From: Gp6-AA40 sp032156805
GTDB lineage: Bacteria; Acidobacteriota; Vicinamibacteria; Vicinamibacterales; UBA2999
DNA length: 64,000 bases
Direction: 5' to 3'
Assembly (NCBI GenBank): GCA_032156805.1
Contig: JALDXQ010000007.1
Location: forward strand, 12,725 to 76,724
Shown here: one piece after another, positions 24,300 through 32,035 of the stretch
Numbering within the stretch: the stretch's first letter is position 1
Layout: the number at the start of each line of letters is the position of its first letter
Translations under genes and position numbers: made by a program
The notes under the pieces: model-generated
The model's database searches: none
Told to the model about the DNA's origin: nothing
Seen by the model: the letters and a program-made list of their open reading frames with translations, nothing else

Positions 24300-24422
24300 T
24301 GATTGGGTGATCTTTGATTGTTGATTGGGTGTTGCTTGGTGATTGTCGCTTGTGGATTGAAAGCGATTCGCTGACGTCAATCGGCAATCAAGAATCGCAA
24401 ATCCACAACCAATCACCAATCA
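24300..24422. terminator. Imperfect inverted word tract between convergent genes (gattg / caatc)
   Basis: The left half is rich in gattg, gttgattg and gtgattgtcg words. The right half carries their complements (caatcaccaatcac, atccacaacc). The core ggtgattgtcgcttgtggatt pairs with the complement of aatccacaaccaatcacc except for a few bases. It sits exactly between two convergent stop codons, which suggests a bidirectional terminator. Confidence 0.65.
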
Positions 24423-24833
24423 CTAGTCGCCAATCACCAATTCCGCGTAGCCTCCCTTCGGCGTCCATTGGATGCGGCGGTCGGCGTATGCCTTGCGGCT
24501 CTTCGTCTGCCGCACGTAGACGAGGACCTCTTCGAACTTGCGATCTCGGACAGGGTCCACGATCTCCGCGGCGATGGCCTGCGCGTCGGAGAGGCGATCG
24601 GCGTCGACGTTGACGACCAGCATGTGGTGCGCCGATGTGACCTTGGTCACGACCCACGTCTCGCCCTCTTTCAGGGTCGACGTGCGCGCCGCGTTCAGTT
24701 CCTTGAGCAGGGATGAAACGGGAGGTAGTGGAGCGACGTGACGAAGTTCCCCAGTCCAGCGGATCGTCATCGCGACGAGGACCAGCGCCGAGAGCCAGAC
24801 GACGCCGCCGATTACCGCGAGCAGCCGGCCCAT
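24423..24833 (-). CDS. Small single-pass membrane protein, hypothetical
   Basis: 136 residues and not recognised. One N-terminal membrane segment (LLAVIGGVVWLSALVLVAMTI) is followed by a compact extracytoplasmic or cytoplasmic domain with alternating strands and helices: WVVTKVTSAHHMLVVNVDA, DAQAIAAEIVDPVRDRKFEE, VLVYVRQTKSRKAYADRRI. The AIAAEIVDPVRDRKFEEVLVY stretch resembles small alpha/beta domains of uncharacterised acidobacterial proteins. The last codons read into the repeat tract, so the natural end may be a few residues shorter. The neighbours give no functional hint. Confidence 0.6.
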   Translation of the reverse strand: MGRLLAVIGGVVWLSALVLVAMTIRWTGELRHVAPLPPVSSLLKELNAARTSTLKEGETWVVTKVTSAHHMLVVNVDADRLSDAQAIAAEIVDPVRDRKFEEVLVYVRQTKSRKAYADRRIQWTPKGGYAELVIGD

Positions 24834-24869
24834 GACTTCAACGTGTCCGTGTGATGCTACCTTAAGTGA

Positions 24870-24953
24870 GTCCGGCTGAAGCGGGACACTACGATCAGGA
24901 GATGGCCGCCCCGTTGGAATGGTCGCCTCTTAGTGCCCGGCTTTAGCCGGACC
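24870..24953. repeat. Inverted pair of REP-like palindromes upstream of the topoisomerase gene
   Basis: GTCCGGCTGAAGCGGGAC (from 24870) and CCCGGCTTTAGCCGGACC (to 24953) are each hairpins. They also face one another, sharing the flank ACACTA / TAGTG. The pair lies 13 bases before the topoisomerase ATG, so it probably forms a structured leader or marks a REP insertion hotspot. Confidence 0.75.
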
Positions 24954-24966
24954 AAGATTTCATTTC

Positions 24967-26871
24967 ATGGCGAATTACACAGCAAAAGACATCACCGTTC
25001 TGGAAGGGCTGGAGCCCGTCCGCAAGCGCCCGGGCATGTACATCGGCGGCGTGGGCACGGCTGGGCTGCACCACCTGGTCTGGGAGGTACTCGACAACGC
25101 TGTCGACGAGGCGATGAACGGCTACGCGTCGAACATCCTCGTCACGCTTCACAAGGATGGCAGTTCGATCACCGTTGCTGACGACGGCCGCGGCATTCCA
25201 ATCGACAAGCATCCGTCGACCAAGAAGAGCGCGCTGGAAGTCATCTTCACCGTGCTCCACGCGGGCGGCAAGTTCGAGAAGGGCAACTACAAGACAGCCG
25301 GCGGACTTCACGGTGTCGGTGCCAGTGTCGTCAACGCGCTCTCCACGACGCTCGTCGCGACCGTCAAGCGCGATGGCGCGCAGTGGGAGATGTCGTTCAA
25401 GCGCGGAAAGCCCACCGGACCGCTCAAGAAACTTGGTGCTGCACGCGGATCGGGCACGACCGTGTACTTCCACCCCGATTCCACGGTTTTTCCCAAGGTT
25501 GAATTCGACGCCGCGCTGATTCGCGAACGGCTGGAGATCGTCAGCTACATTCACAAGGGCGTTCGCGTTACCTTCGAGAACGAGGCGGCGGACAGCAAAG
25601 AGGTCTTCCAGCACCAGGAGGGGTTGTCCGACTTCCTCAAGTCGATCATCGCGGCCCGTGGCGCCAAGGCGGTGCATGATGCGATGTTCCTCCTCGAGAG
25701 AGAAAGCGGCCCGCGTCTCGACCTGGTGCTGCAGTGGACCGAGTCGACCGACGAGCACGTGCGGACCTACGTCAACGGCATCCCGACCGGGTCTGGCGGC
25801 ACGCACGACAACGGGCTGCGCGCGGGCATCGGCAAGGCGGTTCGCAATTACATCGAGACGCACAACCTGTCGCCGAAGGGCATTACGCTCACCGCCGAAG
25901 ACATTCGCGAAGGCCTGACCGGCGTGCTGAGCCTGTTCATCGAGGAGCCGCAGTTCCAGGGGCAGACGAAGGATCGGCTCAACAACCCGGAGGTGCTGTC
26001 CACGGTCGACTCCGCCGTGCGTCCGGCGCTCGAGCACTGGCTGAATCACAACCGCAGCATCGCCGAAGCGATCGTCGGCCGGATCATCCTCGCCGCGCGC
26101 GCCCGCGAGGCCAGTCGCGCTGCGCAGGCCGAAGTGACCCGGCGCACGTCGTCGAGCGGCCGGCTCAATCTGCCCGGCAAGCTCAGTGATTGCACCACTG
26201 CCAATCGCGACGACAGCGAGCTGTTCATCGTCGAAGGCGATTCGGCCGGAGGATCGGCCAAGCAGGGGCGCGATCGAGGCAAGCAGGCGATCCTGCCGCT
26301 GCGCGGCAAGGTGATGAACACCGAAGGGATGACGCTGGCCAAGGTGCTCGAGAACAAGGAGCTGGCCGACCTGGTGACGGCGCTTGGCTGCGGCATGGGC
26401 AAGAGCTTCGAGCTGTCGCGCCTGCGCTACGGCCGGGTCATCATCCTTGCCGACGCCGACTCAGACGGCCATCACATCGCGACGCTGCTGCTCACGTTCA
26501 TCTATCGCCATCTGCCGCAACTGATCTCGAGCGGCAAGGTGTATCTGGCGCAGCCGCCGCTCTATCGCATCGACATCGGCAAGGACACCTACTGGGCGCT
26601 CGACGATGCGCACCGCGATCGGCTGTTGAAGCAATACACCAACGGTCGCGGCAATCCCGAGATCACGCGGTTCAAGGGTCTCGGGGAAATGATGCCGAAG
26701 GTGCTGTGGGAGACGACGCTCAATCCTCGCACGCGTCGGCTGCTGCGCGTCGAGATCGCCGATCAGATCGTGACCGACCGCGTGATCAACGAGTTGATGG
26801 GGAAGGACGCCTCGGCGCGCTTCCGCTTCATCATGGACAGAGCAGAAGAGGCGCAGGAGCTGGATCTCTAG
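24967..26871 (+). CDS. parE: Type IIA DNA topoisomerase ATPase subunit (topoisomerase IV ParE / gyrase B)
   Basis: 634 residues. The GHKL ATPase domain shows RPGMYIGG, EVLDNAVDEAMNGY, VADDGRGIPID and TAGGLHGVGASVVNALS. The transducer domain has GTTVYFHPD. The TOPRIM acidic sites are Glu424 in VEGDSAGGSA and the DADSDGHH block at 496-503. The C-terminal tower ends in ITRFKGLGEMMPKVLWETT and the usual R-R-L-L-R-V-E block. There is no insertion of the E. coli GyrB type. Without a gyrA or parC neighbour, ParE versus GyrB cannot be settled by context, and a standalone gene favours a second-copy ParE role. It handles chromosome decatenation or supercoiling using ATP. Confidence 0.85.
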   Translation: MANYTAKDITVLEGLEPVRKRPGMYIGGVGTAGLHHLVWEVLDNAVDEAMNGYASNILVTLHKDGSSITVADDGRGIPIDKHPSTKKSALEVIFTVLHAGGKFEKGNYKTAGGLHGVGASVVNALSTTLVATVKRDGAQWEMSFKRGKPTGPLKKLGAARGSGTTVYFHPDSTVFPKVEFDAALIRERLEIVSYIHKGVRVTFENEAADSKEVFQHQEGLSDFLKSIIAARGAKAVHDAMFLLERESGPRLDLVLQWTESTDEHVRTYVNGIPTGSGGTHDNGLRAGIGKAVRNYIETHNLSPKGITLTAEDIREGLTGVLSLFIEEPQFQGQTKDRLNNPEVLSTVDSAVRPALEHWLNHNRSIAEAIVGRIILAARAREASRAAQAEVTRRTSSSGRLNLPGKLSDCTTANRDDSELFIVEGDSAGGSAKQGRDRGKQAILPLRGKVMNTEGMTLAKVLENKELADLVTALGCGMGKSFELSRLRYGRVIILADADSDGHHIATLLLTFIYRHLPQLISSGKVYLAQPPLYRIDIGKDTYWALDDAHRDRLLKQYTNGRGNPEITRFKGLGEMMPKVLWETTLNPRTRRLLRVEIADQIVTDRVINELMGKDASARFRFIMDRAEEAQELDL

Positions 26872-27518
26872 CGCAGTTTTGCAGTTCGCTTGAGCGTCAG
26901 TCCTTGGTGCTTCCTGCCTGGGCCTTCGTCCTATCGGCGGCGGCAGTGATTCGCCACTGACGCACCGAGCACCTCGTTATCGACTCGATTATTCACCCCC
27001 GCGCGGATCGAGATCAGCCGCCGCCGTGATCGTCAGCACGCGCGCGGACGAGCCGTTTTTCCGCGGCGTCGAACTGGAGCGCAGCCGCAGCCGCACCGCC
27101 GGCGCGACACAACACGGCGTCTCACCGGGTGGCCGGGATCGGCTCCCGGCTCGTCGGCGTAGGAAATCGGGTCTTCCGGCGAGTGTGCGAACGATGCCGC
27201 GTTGCCCGGGGAGATGCGAACGCCATCGAGGAATCGTGTCCGTCACCAGTTGGCCCGGACGCCGATGGCGAAACAGTGGCGACGCGCTGGGAACGCCTCC
27301 AAACCCGATTTACCCACTTCGCTCTCACGCCGCGAATAGGTCACCGCGTCTCCGTGACGGACCGTTTGCTCAGCGACACTCCGTTACGTGATCAGCTCCC
27401 TAGATCGACGATCAGAGTCGACGAAATCGCCACAGTGGAAGCAGGAGCGGAGGACTCAACGCGTCGCACGGACGTTCAAGGCTCGCCGGTCCGTGTCATC
27501 GTTGATTGTGGATCTCCG
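26872..27518. other. 647-base gap between convergent genes with no convincing gene
   Basis: No frame here combines a start, codon bias and a recognisable product. A minus-strand frame (26989-27246) ends in RVLTITAAADLDPRGGE, which faintly recalls the end of an Ig-like beta-sandwich repeat, so a decayed gene is possible. A dispersed repeat lies at 27350-27387. Otherwise I see nothing. Confidence 0.5.
27350..27387. repeat. Dispersed intergenic repeat, copy 1 (CTCCGTGACG..ACTCCGTTA)
   Basis: CTCCGTGACGGACCGTTT followed by GCTCAGCGACACTCCGTTA matches the sequence at 48803-48840 in about 33 of 39 positions by eye. Both copies lie in intergenic DNA beside a minus-strand gene end. Confidence 0.6.
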
Positions 27519-28580
27519 TTACCGTGCCGCCGTTGCAAAGGGTCCCACTTCAGGTTTGGGCTGCGTGTTGGCGAGATCGCCGAGTTCGGCAGCGACGCCG
27601 CGACGGATGGCCGCTACCTCAGTGCCCGCCTGGAAGCAGGTGAAGTCCGGACGATTGCGCCACGCGAGCGGGCCACAGAGGCGGACGCGGGCGCCGATCG
27701 CTGCGTCGTGCACGGCGTTGATGACGCGCTCGTAGTCGGGGGTGCCCTGGCGGAACCCGGTGAAGTTGCCAAGGTCGCCGCTCGCGGCGAACAGCGCTGT
27801 CACGCCAGGCACCTTGGCGATCTCGGCTGCGTTCTTCACTCCTTCGAGCGTCTCGATCATCAGGATGAGCACGATGTTGTCGTTCGCCGTGCTGCGATAG
27901 CCGCCGGGCACGCGGCCCCACATGCCCGGCTCGAACGCTTGCCCTCCGCCGGCGCTGCGTCGTCCGAGTGGCGGGAAGTACGTCCAGTTGCGTGCTTCGA
28001 TGGCTTCTTCCACCGTGTCGACCGTCGGCACGACCACGACCAACGCTCCGGCGTCGAGGGCATGCTGGATCTCGCGCTCTTCGGCGCGCGCGACGCGCAC
28101 ACCTGGTACGGCGCCGGCGTGAGGACACGTTCTCCACATCAGCGCTGCCTGATCCCAGTCGCGCTGGTCGTGCTGCATCTCGGTCCAGACGAAGTCGTAG
28201 CCGGCCTCGGCCATCGCGCAGTATGTCGCCGGGTCGGTCGCGCTGAACAACGTGCCGCCGGTGACCTTCCCCCCCTGCAACATCTTCAGCTTCACCGGGT
28301 TCCAGATCTTGGCGCCCGCCGGCGGATTGAATGCCGGCCCGAACTTCCACGTTGCGGGATCGATGGGCCCGGTGTTCACCGCGTTGGGCGGTGGCTGGCT
28401 GATCGCCTTGCTGTCCGTTCCGGCAGGCGCCGCCAGCGGGAAGGACGCCGGTGGGGCGAAGTCCTCGGTCGCGCCATCGAGTTGGTTCGGCTTCTGTGTC
28501 TGGTTCTGCTGGGCCACGACCATCGCGGCGCCAAAAGCCAGAACGAAAAGAATGACGACGACGCTGCTGTTCTTTTTCAT
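27519..28580 (-). CDS. Exported HpcH/HpaI-type aldolase
   Basis: 353 residues. The TIM-barrel aldolase core shows DFVWTEMQHDQRDW, GVRVARAEEREIQHALDAGA, LMIETLEGVKNA (a Glu metal ligand by family homology) and the Asp in FAASGDLGNF. HpaI-type enzymes cleave 4-hydroxy-2-oxo acids to pyruvate with a divalent metal, in the cytoplasm. Oddly this one starts with a clean signal peptide (VVVILFVLAFGAAMVVAQ) and a 60-residue linker rich in Pro and Ala, so it appears to be periplasmic. It lies downstream of a TonB receptor on the same strand but is separated from it by a strong hairpin. Confidence 0.8.
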   Translation of the reverse strand: MKKNSSVVVILFVLAFGAAMVVAQQNQTQKPNQLDGATEDFAPPASFPLAAPAGTDSKAISQPPPNAVNTGPIDPATWKFGPAFNPPAGAKIWNPVKLKMLQGGKVTGGTLFSATDPATYCAMAEAGYDFVWTEMQHDQRDWDQAALMWRTCPHAGAVPGVRVARAEEREIQHALDAGALVVVVPTVDTVEEAIEARNWTYFPPLGRRSAGGGQAFEPGMWGRVPGGYRSTANDNIVLILMIETLEGVKNAAEIAKVPGVTALFAASGDLGNFTGFRQGTPDYERVINAVHDAAIGARVRLCGPLAWRNRPDFTCFQAGTEVAAIRRGVAAELGDLANTQPKPEVGPFATAAR

Positions 28581-28603
28581 GAGCCGATCACCCGAATAGA
28601 TCG

Positions 28604-28649
28604 GGTGTCAGGCAGTGTATCGTGAATTCACCATTCACTGCCTGACACC
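28604..28649. terminator. Perfect 14-base inverted repeat with nested palindrome
   Basis: GGTGTCAGGCAGTG (28604-28617) pairs perfectly with CACTGCCTGACACC (28636-28649). The 18-base loop contains GTGAATTCAC, itself a perfect palindrome (28622-28631). It lies just past the stop of the TonB receptor gene and before the aldolase gene on the minus strand. Factor-independent-like termination or a mobile REP-type element are both possible. Confidence 0.75.
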
Positions 28650-28658
28650 TGCAAAAGA

Positions 28659-31600
28659 TCAAAAGTCGAACGACGCACTGATCTTGGCAAACCTTCCGGC
28701 CACGACCGTGGTCGGCGTCAGCCACGTGCCTACTGGATTGTAGGCCTGGTTGTAGTTCAGCACCGCGCTCGAGTTGAACAGGTTGTAGACGTCCACGCCC
28801 ACGTTCGTCCGTGTGCGGCCGAAACGCAGGATCTTGGCCAGGCGCAGATCGATCACGTTGACGCGGTCTCCCCATAGCACGCCGGGCTCGATGATGTTCA
28901 CGGTCACGTTGGGCGCACCGCCAGACAGCGGGCGGCCGAGCGACTTTGCCGCTTCCGCGCTCGAGACCACCCACTGGGCCTGCAGCGGCGTGCCCTGATC
29001 GCTGCGGAAGGTTCCGCTGACCAGCACGTCAATCTTCGGCACGGTGTACGCCGCCAGCCCGGTCAGACGAGTGACGAGACCGGGTGCATCCTTGCAGTAG
29101 GGATTCACCGGCGAAATCTCCGGCAGCTCACCGCGAATCTCGCAGTTGTTCGTGACGGTCGAGCCGCTGTTGAGACCGCCCTGGATGGTGATGCCGTTGC
29201 GCGTCCGCGCGGTCAAGTTCACCAGCACGCCGTTGTATGTCTGGGTCTGCTCGCCGAAGTTGTTCGACCACGTGGTGTAGCTATTCGTCTGCCCGGCTTT
29301 ATCGGGCCTGACGTTGTAGAGCCCTGACACCACGTGGCCACCGCCGTCAGGCAGGCGTGGATCGGCGGGCGCCGTCACACTGAACGGATCGAAGTCACCG
29401 GCGACCACCGACAGGTTGTCGACGACGGTGAAGTTCTGAAGCCAGCGCCGGAAGTAGCCGACCTCCACCGACACGCCCGTGACGAGCTCCTGTTGAACGG
29501 ACACGCCAATCTGCCAGTCGCTCGGACGAACGCCCCAGCCTTCGAGGATCTCGGGATCGAAGCTTCCGCTGAAGATCGGCTTGCCGAAATTCGTGTTGCT
29601 CAACACGCCGCAGATGTCGCCGCCGCTCGCGCTCAGGTTCTGCGCGTTCGGGTTGAGCAGGTCGCAGTCCGGCTTGTAGTTGCTGTTCGAATCGGTCCAC
29701 GCGCGCGTGACCGGCGGCGGCGCGCCAAGAACCGGGCTGCCTGCGATGCGAGCGGCCGGGTTGCTGAGCGAGTACGTATTGTGGTTTGTCGCGGCCTCGA
29801 GGTACTTGCCGGCATTCACTTTCAACGATGTCTTGCCGTTGCCAAAGACGTCATAGGCGAAGCCACCACGGGGTGTGATATCGCTGTATCCCTTGACGCC
29901 CGGTTGCGCTTCAAAGAAGACCGGCGTGGGAAGGAACGTCACGGGCCCGATCTGCTGGTCGGGGAAATAGCTCCATGCATGATCGAAGCGGAGCGCGCCC
30001 TGCAGCGTCATGCGCCCGAGCGTCCACTGCTCCTGCGCGTAGAGCGCTTCCCATCGGGTGCGCTGGCCCGTCTTGAACGGCTTCAGATCCATTGTCAGCA
30101 GATTTGGCACGCCGTGATTGAGCCGGTACTGCAGGTGCGTGTCGTTGGCGAAATAACTCTGATTCACGCGGTGATACGCCGCCTGGTATCCGAATTTCAT
30201 GCTGTGCGCACCAGTGACGTATGAGGCAGACGCGCGCCAGGTCGTCGTGAACCCCTGGTTGCTCGCCCAGTCCTGCGAGGCAAACAGGAGGTTCTGCACG
30301 CCGTGGGCACAGGCGCCGGGCACTGCGTTCGCCGGTGGCTGCGCGCACTGATCCTGAATCTTCGGGATCGCCCGCGTCGGGTTACCCGGCATTTCCTGTC
30401 CACCGTAGTGGCTGTAGTTGGTGCCGAAGCCGGCGTCGAGCAGGAGGCGGCTCGTCAATGGTGACGACCACGTGCCCTGCTGCGCACGCTGACGCGCATG
30501 CGCACGCCCCGCGTAATTGGAGAACTCAGGCGCCTGCGTGGCCGTGGCGAGGCCAAAGGTGCCGGCAGAACCGGGAGCGCCGCCAATGATCCATTCGTCG
30601 TCGGGCTGCTGCCGGCAGCCATCGTCGGTGCCCGGCCATGAGGAACCCTGACACGGCCGCTGCTCGTCCCAGAACACGTTGAAGCGATTGCGGGGCGTTG
30701 CCTGCACCGTGAGCCGCAAGCTGAGCGTCGCCCAGTCGCTTGCCGTCACCGCCTGGCGCGTGAGATCAGGCACGTACATGAACTTTGTGGGGTCGCCCGC
30801 GTTCACGTTCCGGTACATGCCCGGAACCGACTGCCAGCTTCCTTCCTCGCGCGAGTTCACGAAGTACCACACGCGATCCTTGACGATGGGTCCGCCGACA
30901 CCACCATTGATGTCCCACAGCTTGAGCAGTTCACCCGGAGTGCGCAGCCCGGCGGCGCGCAGTTCGTCGGTGTAGTTGCTGCCGACGAGCGCGTTGTTCA
31001 CGCCGGCCACGTAGATGGTCCCGCGCAGGGTGTTGCCACCGGTCTTCGGCACGATGTTCATCGTCGGGCCGCCGACCTCGGCTTCGCCGAGACCACCTGA
31101 TGTCGTGAATGTGACTTCCTGCGCGTTCGCGATATCGGGCAGGTATCCCGAGACGCCGCCGCCGCTGAGCGGTGCACCGACGCCGAGACCGTCGACCTGA
31201 AGACGGCCCTCGGTGCCGCGTCCGCCGGGACCGCCGAATACGACCAGGCCAGGGCGTGTCAGCACGTCGCGCGATCCACCGCTGACCGCCGGGACGAGTT
31301 GAAAGAGTGCACCGTACGAGCGCGACGTCGGCAGGGCGGCGATCACGTCGCCGTCTACGGTCGTTTGACGCCTGATGCTCTGCACGTCGACGATGGGCGA
31401 CTCGCCGGTGACGGTGATGGTTTCCTCGAGCGAGCCAACGCGCAGGTCGGCGTTGACCGTGCTGGTGAACGTGCCGGTGAGTTCGATGCCCTCGCGCTTG
31501 ACGGTGTTGAAGCCGGTCAGCGTGAAGGTGACTGAGTAGACGCCGGGGCGCAGATCGACGATGCGATACTGCCCCGAGCCGTCGGTCACGGCGCTGCGAA

Positions 31601-31763
31601 CTTTTTCAATGAGTTCCGGACTTGCCGCTTCGACTGTGACGCCCGGAAGCACGGCGCCTGAACTGTCTTTGACGATACCGGTGATCGACGCCTGGGCACG
31701 TGCCATCGCCGGCGCCATTACCAACACGAACACGAGGAAACGAACCCACTGGACACCGCGCAT
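28659..31763 (-). CDS. TonB-dependent receptor with carboxypeptidase-regulatory-like N-domain (Oar-type)
   Basis: 1034 residues from the ATG at 31763, placed five bases after GGAGG; the ATG at 31793 would add a run-on. Signal peptide FLVFVLVMAPAMARAQ. The N-domain ITGIVKDSSGAVLPGVTVEA is nearly the same as that of the receptor at 7281. The plug includes ETITVTGESPIVDVQSI, and a long barrel ends in AKISASFDF. A His/Cys-bearing loop (QPDDEWIIGG, PGACAHGVQN) is present in the barrel. It is an outer-membrane importer of unknown ligand. The exported HpaI-type aldolase is next on the same strand, past a strong terminator-like hairpin, so a link between the two is weak. Confidence 0.9.
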   Translation of the reverse strand: MRGVQWVRFLVFVLVMAPAMARAQASITGIVKDSSGAVLPGVTVEAASPELIEKVRSAVTDGSGQYRIVDLRPGVYSVTFTLTGFNTVKREGIELTGTFTSTVNADLRVGSLEETITVTGESPIVDVQSIRRQTTVDGDVIAALPTSRSYGALFQLVPAVSGGSRDVLTRPGLVVFGGPGGRGTEGRLQVDGLGVGAPLSGGGVSGYLPDIANAQEVTFTTSGGLGEAEVGGPTMNIVPKTGGNTLRGTIYVAGVNNALVGSNYTDELRAAGLRTPGELLKLWDINGGVGGPIVKDRVWYFVNSREEGSWQSVPGMYRNVNAGDPTKFMYVPDLTRQAVTASDWATLSLRLTVQATPRNRFNVFWDEQRPCQGSSWPGTDDGCRQQPDDEWIIGGAPGSAGTFGLATATQAPEFSNYAGRAHARQRAQQGTWSSPLTSRLLLDAGFGTNYSHYGGQEMPGNPTRAIPKIQDQCAQPPANAVPGACAHGVQNLLFASQDWASNQGFTTTWRASASYVTGAHSMKFGYQAAYHRVNQSYFANDTHLQYRLNHGVPNLLTMDLKPFKTGQRTRWEALYAQEQWTLGRMTLQGALRFDHAWSYFPDQQIGPVTFLPTPVFFEAQPGVKGYSDITPRGGFAYDVFGNGKTSLKVNAGKYLEAATNHNTYSLSNPAARIAGSPVLGAPPPVTRAWTDSNSNYKPDCDLLNPNAQNLSASGGDICGVLSNTNFGKPIFSGSFDPEILEGWGVRPSDWQIGVSVQQELVTGVSVEVGYFRRWLQNFTVVDNLSVVAGDFDPFSVTAPADPRLPDGGGHVVSGLYNVRPDKAGQTNSYTTWSNNFGEQTQTYNGVLVNLTARTRNGITIQGGLNSGSTVTNNCEIRGELPEISPVNPYCKDAPGLVTRLTGLAAYTVPKIDVLVSGTFRSDQGTPLQAQWVVSSAEAAKSLGRPLSGGAPNVTVNIIEPGVLWGDRVNVIDLRLAKILRFGRTRTNVGVDVYNLFNSSAVLNYNQAYNPVGTWLTPTTVVAGRFAKISASFDF

Positions 31764-31849
31764 AAACCCTCCGGGGTACCTGGTCCCTGTCATGGTAGAG
31801 GTCTCGAGTGAAATAGGGTCGCATTCTGTGGCGGCGATTCTGTGATGTC

Positions 31850-32020
31850 AATCTGCAGATCCATTGGAGATTTGGTGATGCTTGATGGTCGATTGGTTGG
31901 AGATCGTTGATTGTTGACGGGTGATAGGGTTGCGGATCGAACGAATTGCCGTACTCTCCAATCGACAACCCCAAATTCAACAAGCCAATCCCCAATCACC
32001 GATCGCCAAATCTCCAATGC
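31850..32020. repeat. Inverted word tract in a divergent promoter region (gattg / caatc)
   Basis: The left end reads CATTGGAGATTTGG and the right end carries its exact complement, CCAAATCTCCAATG. Between them lie gattggttgg and ttgattgttg words on the left and caatcgacaacc and caatccccaatc words on the right. The tract fills the space between two divergent genes, so it may affect promoters rather than termination. Confidence 0.65.
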
Positions 32021-32035
32021 TCTAGGATCTCGCCC

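Noticed and set aside
24967..26871. Naming the topoisomerase subunit gyrB with certainty
   Set aside because: The motifs are shared by GyrB and ParE, and no partner subunit is nearby. ParE is only a preference.
26989..27246. 85-codon minus frame in the 647-base gap
   Set aside because: Arg/Ser-rich with no clear start context. Its faint beta-sandwich-like ending is too weak to call a gene.
27129..28625. 498-codon plus-strand frame over the aldolase gene
   Set aside because: No recognisable domain. It runs through an intergenic repeat and opposite a well-supported gene.
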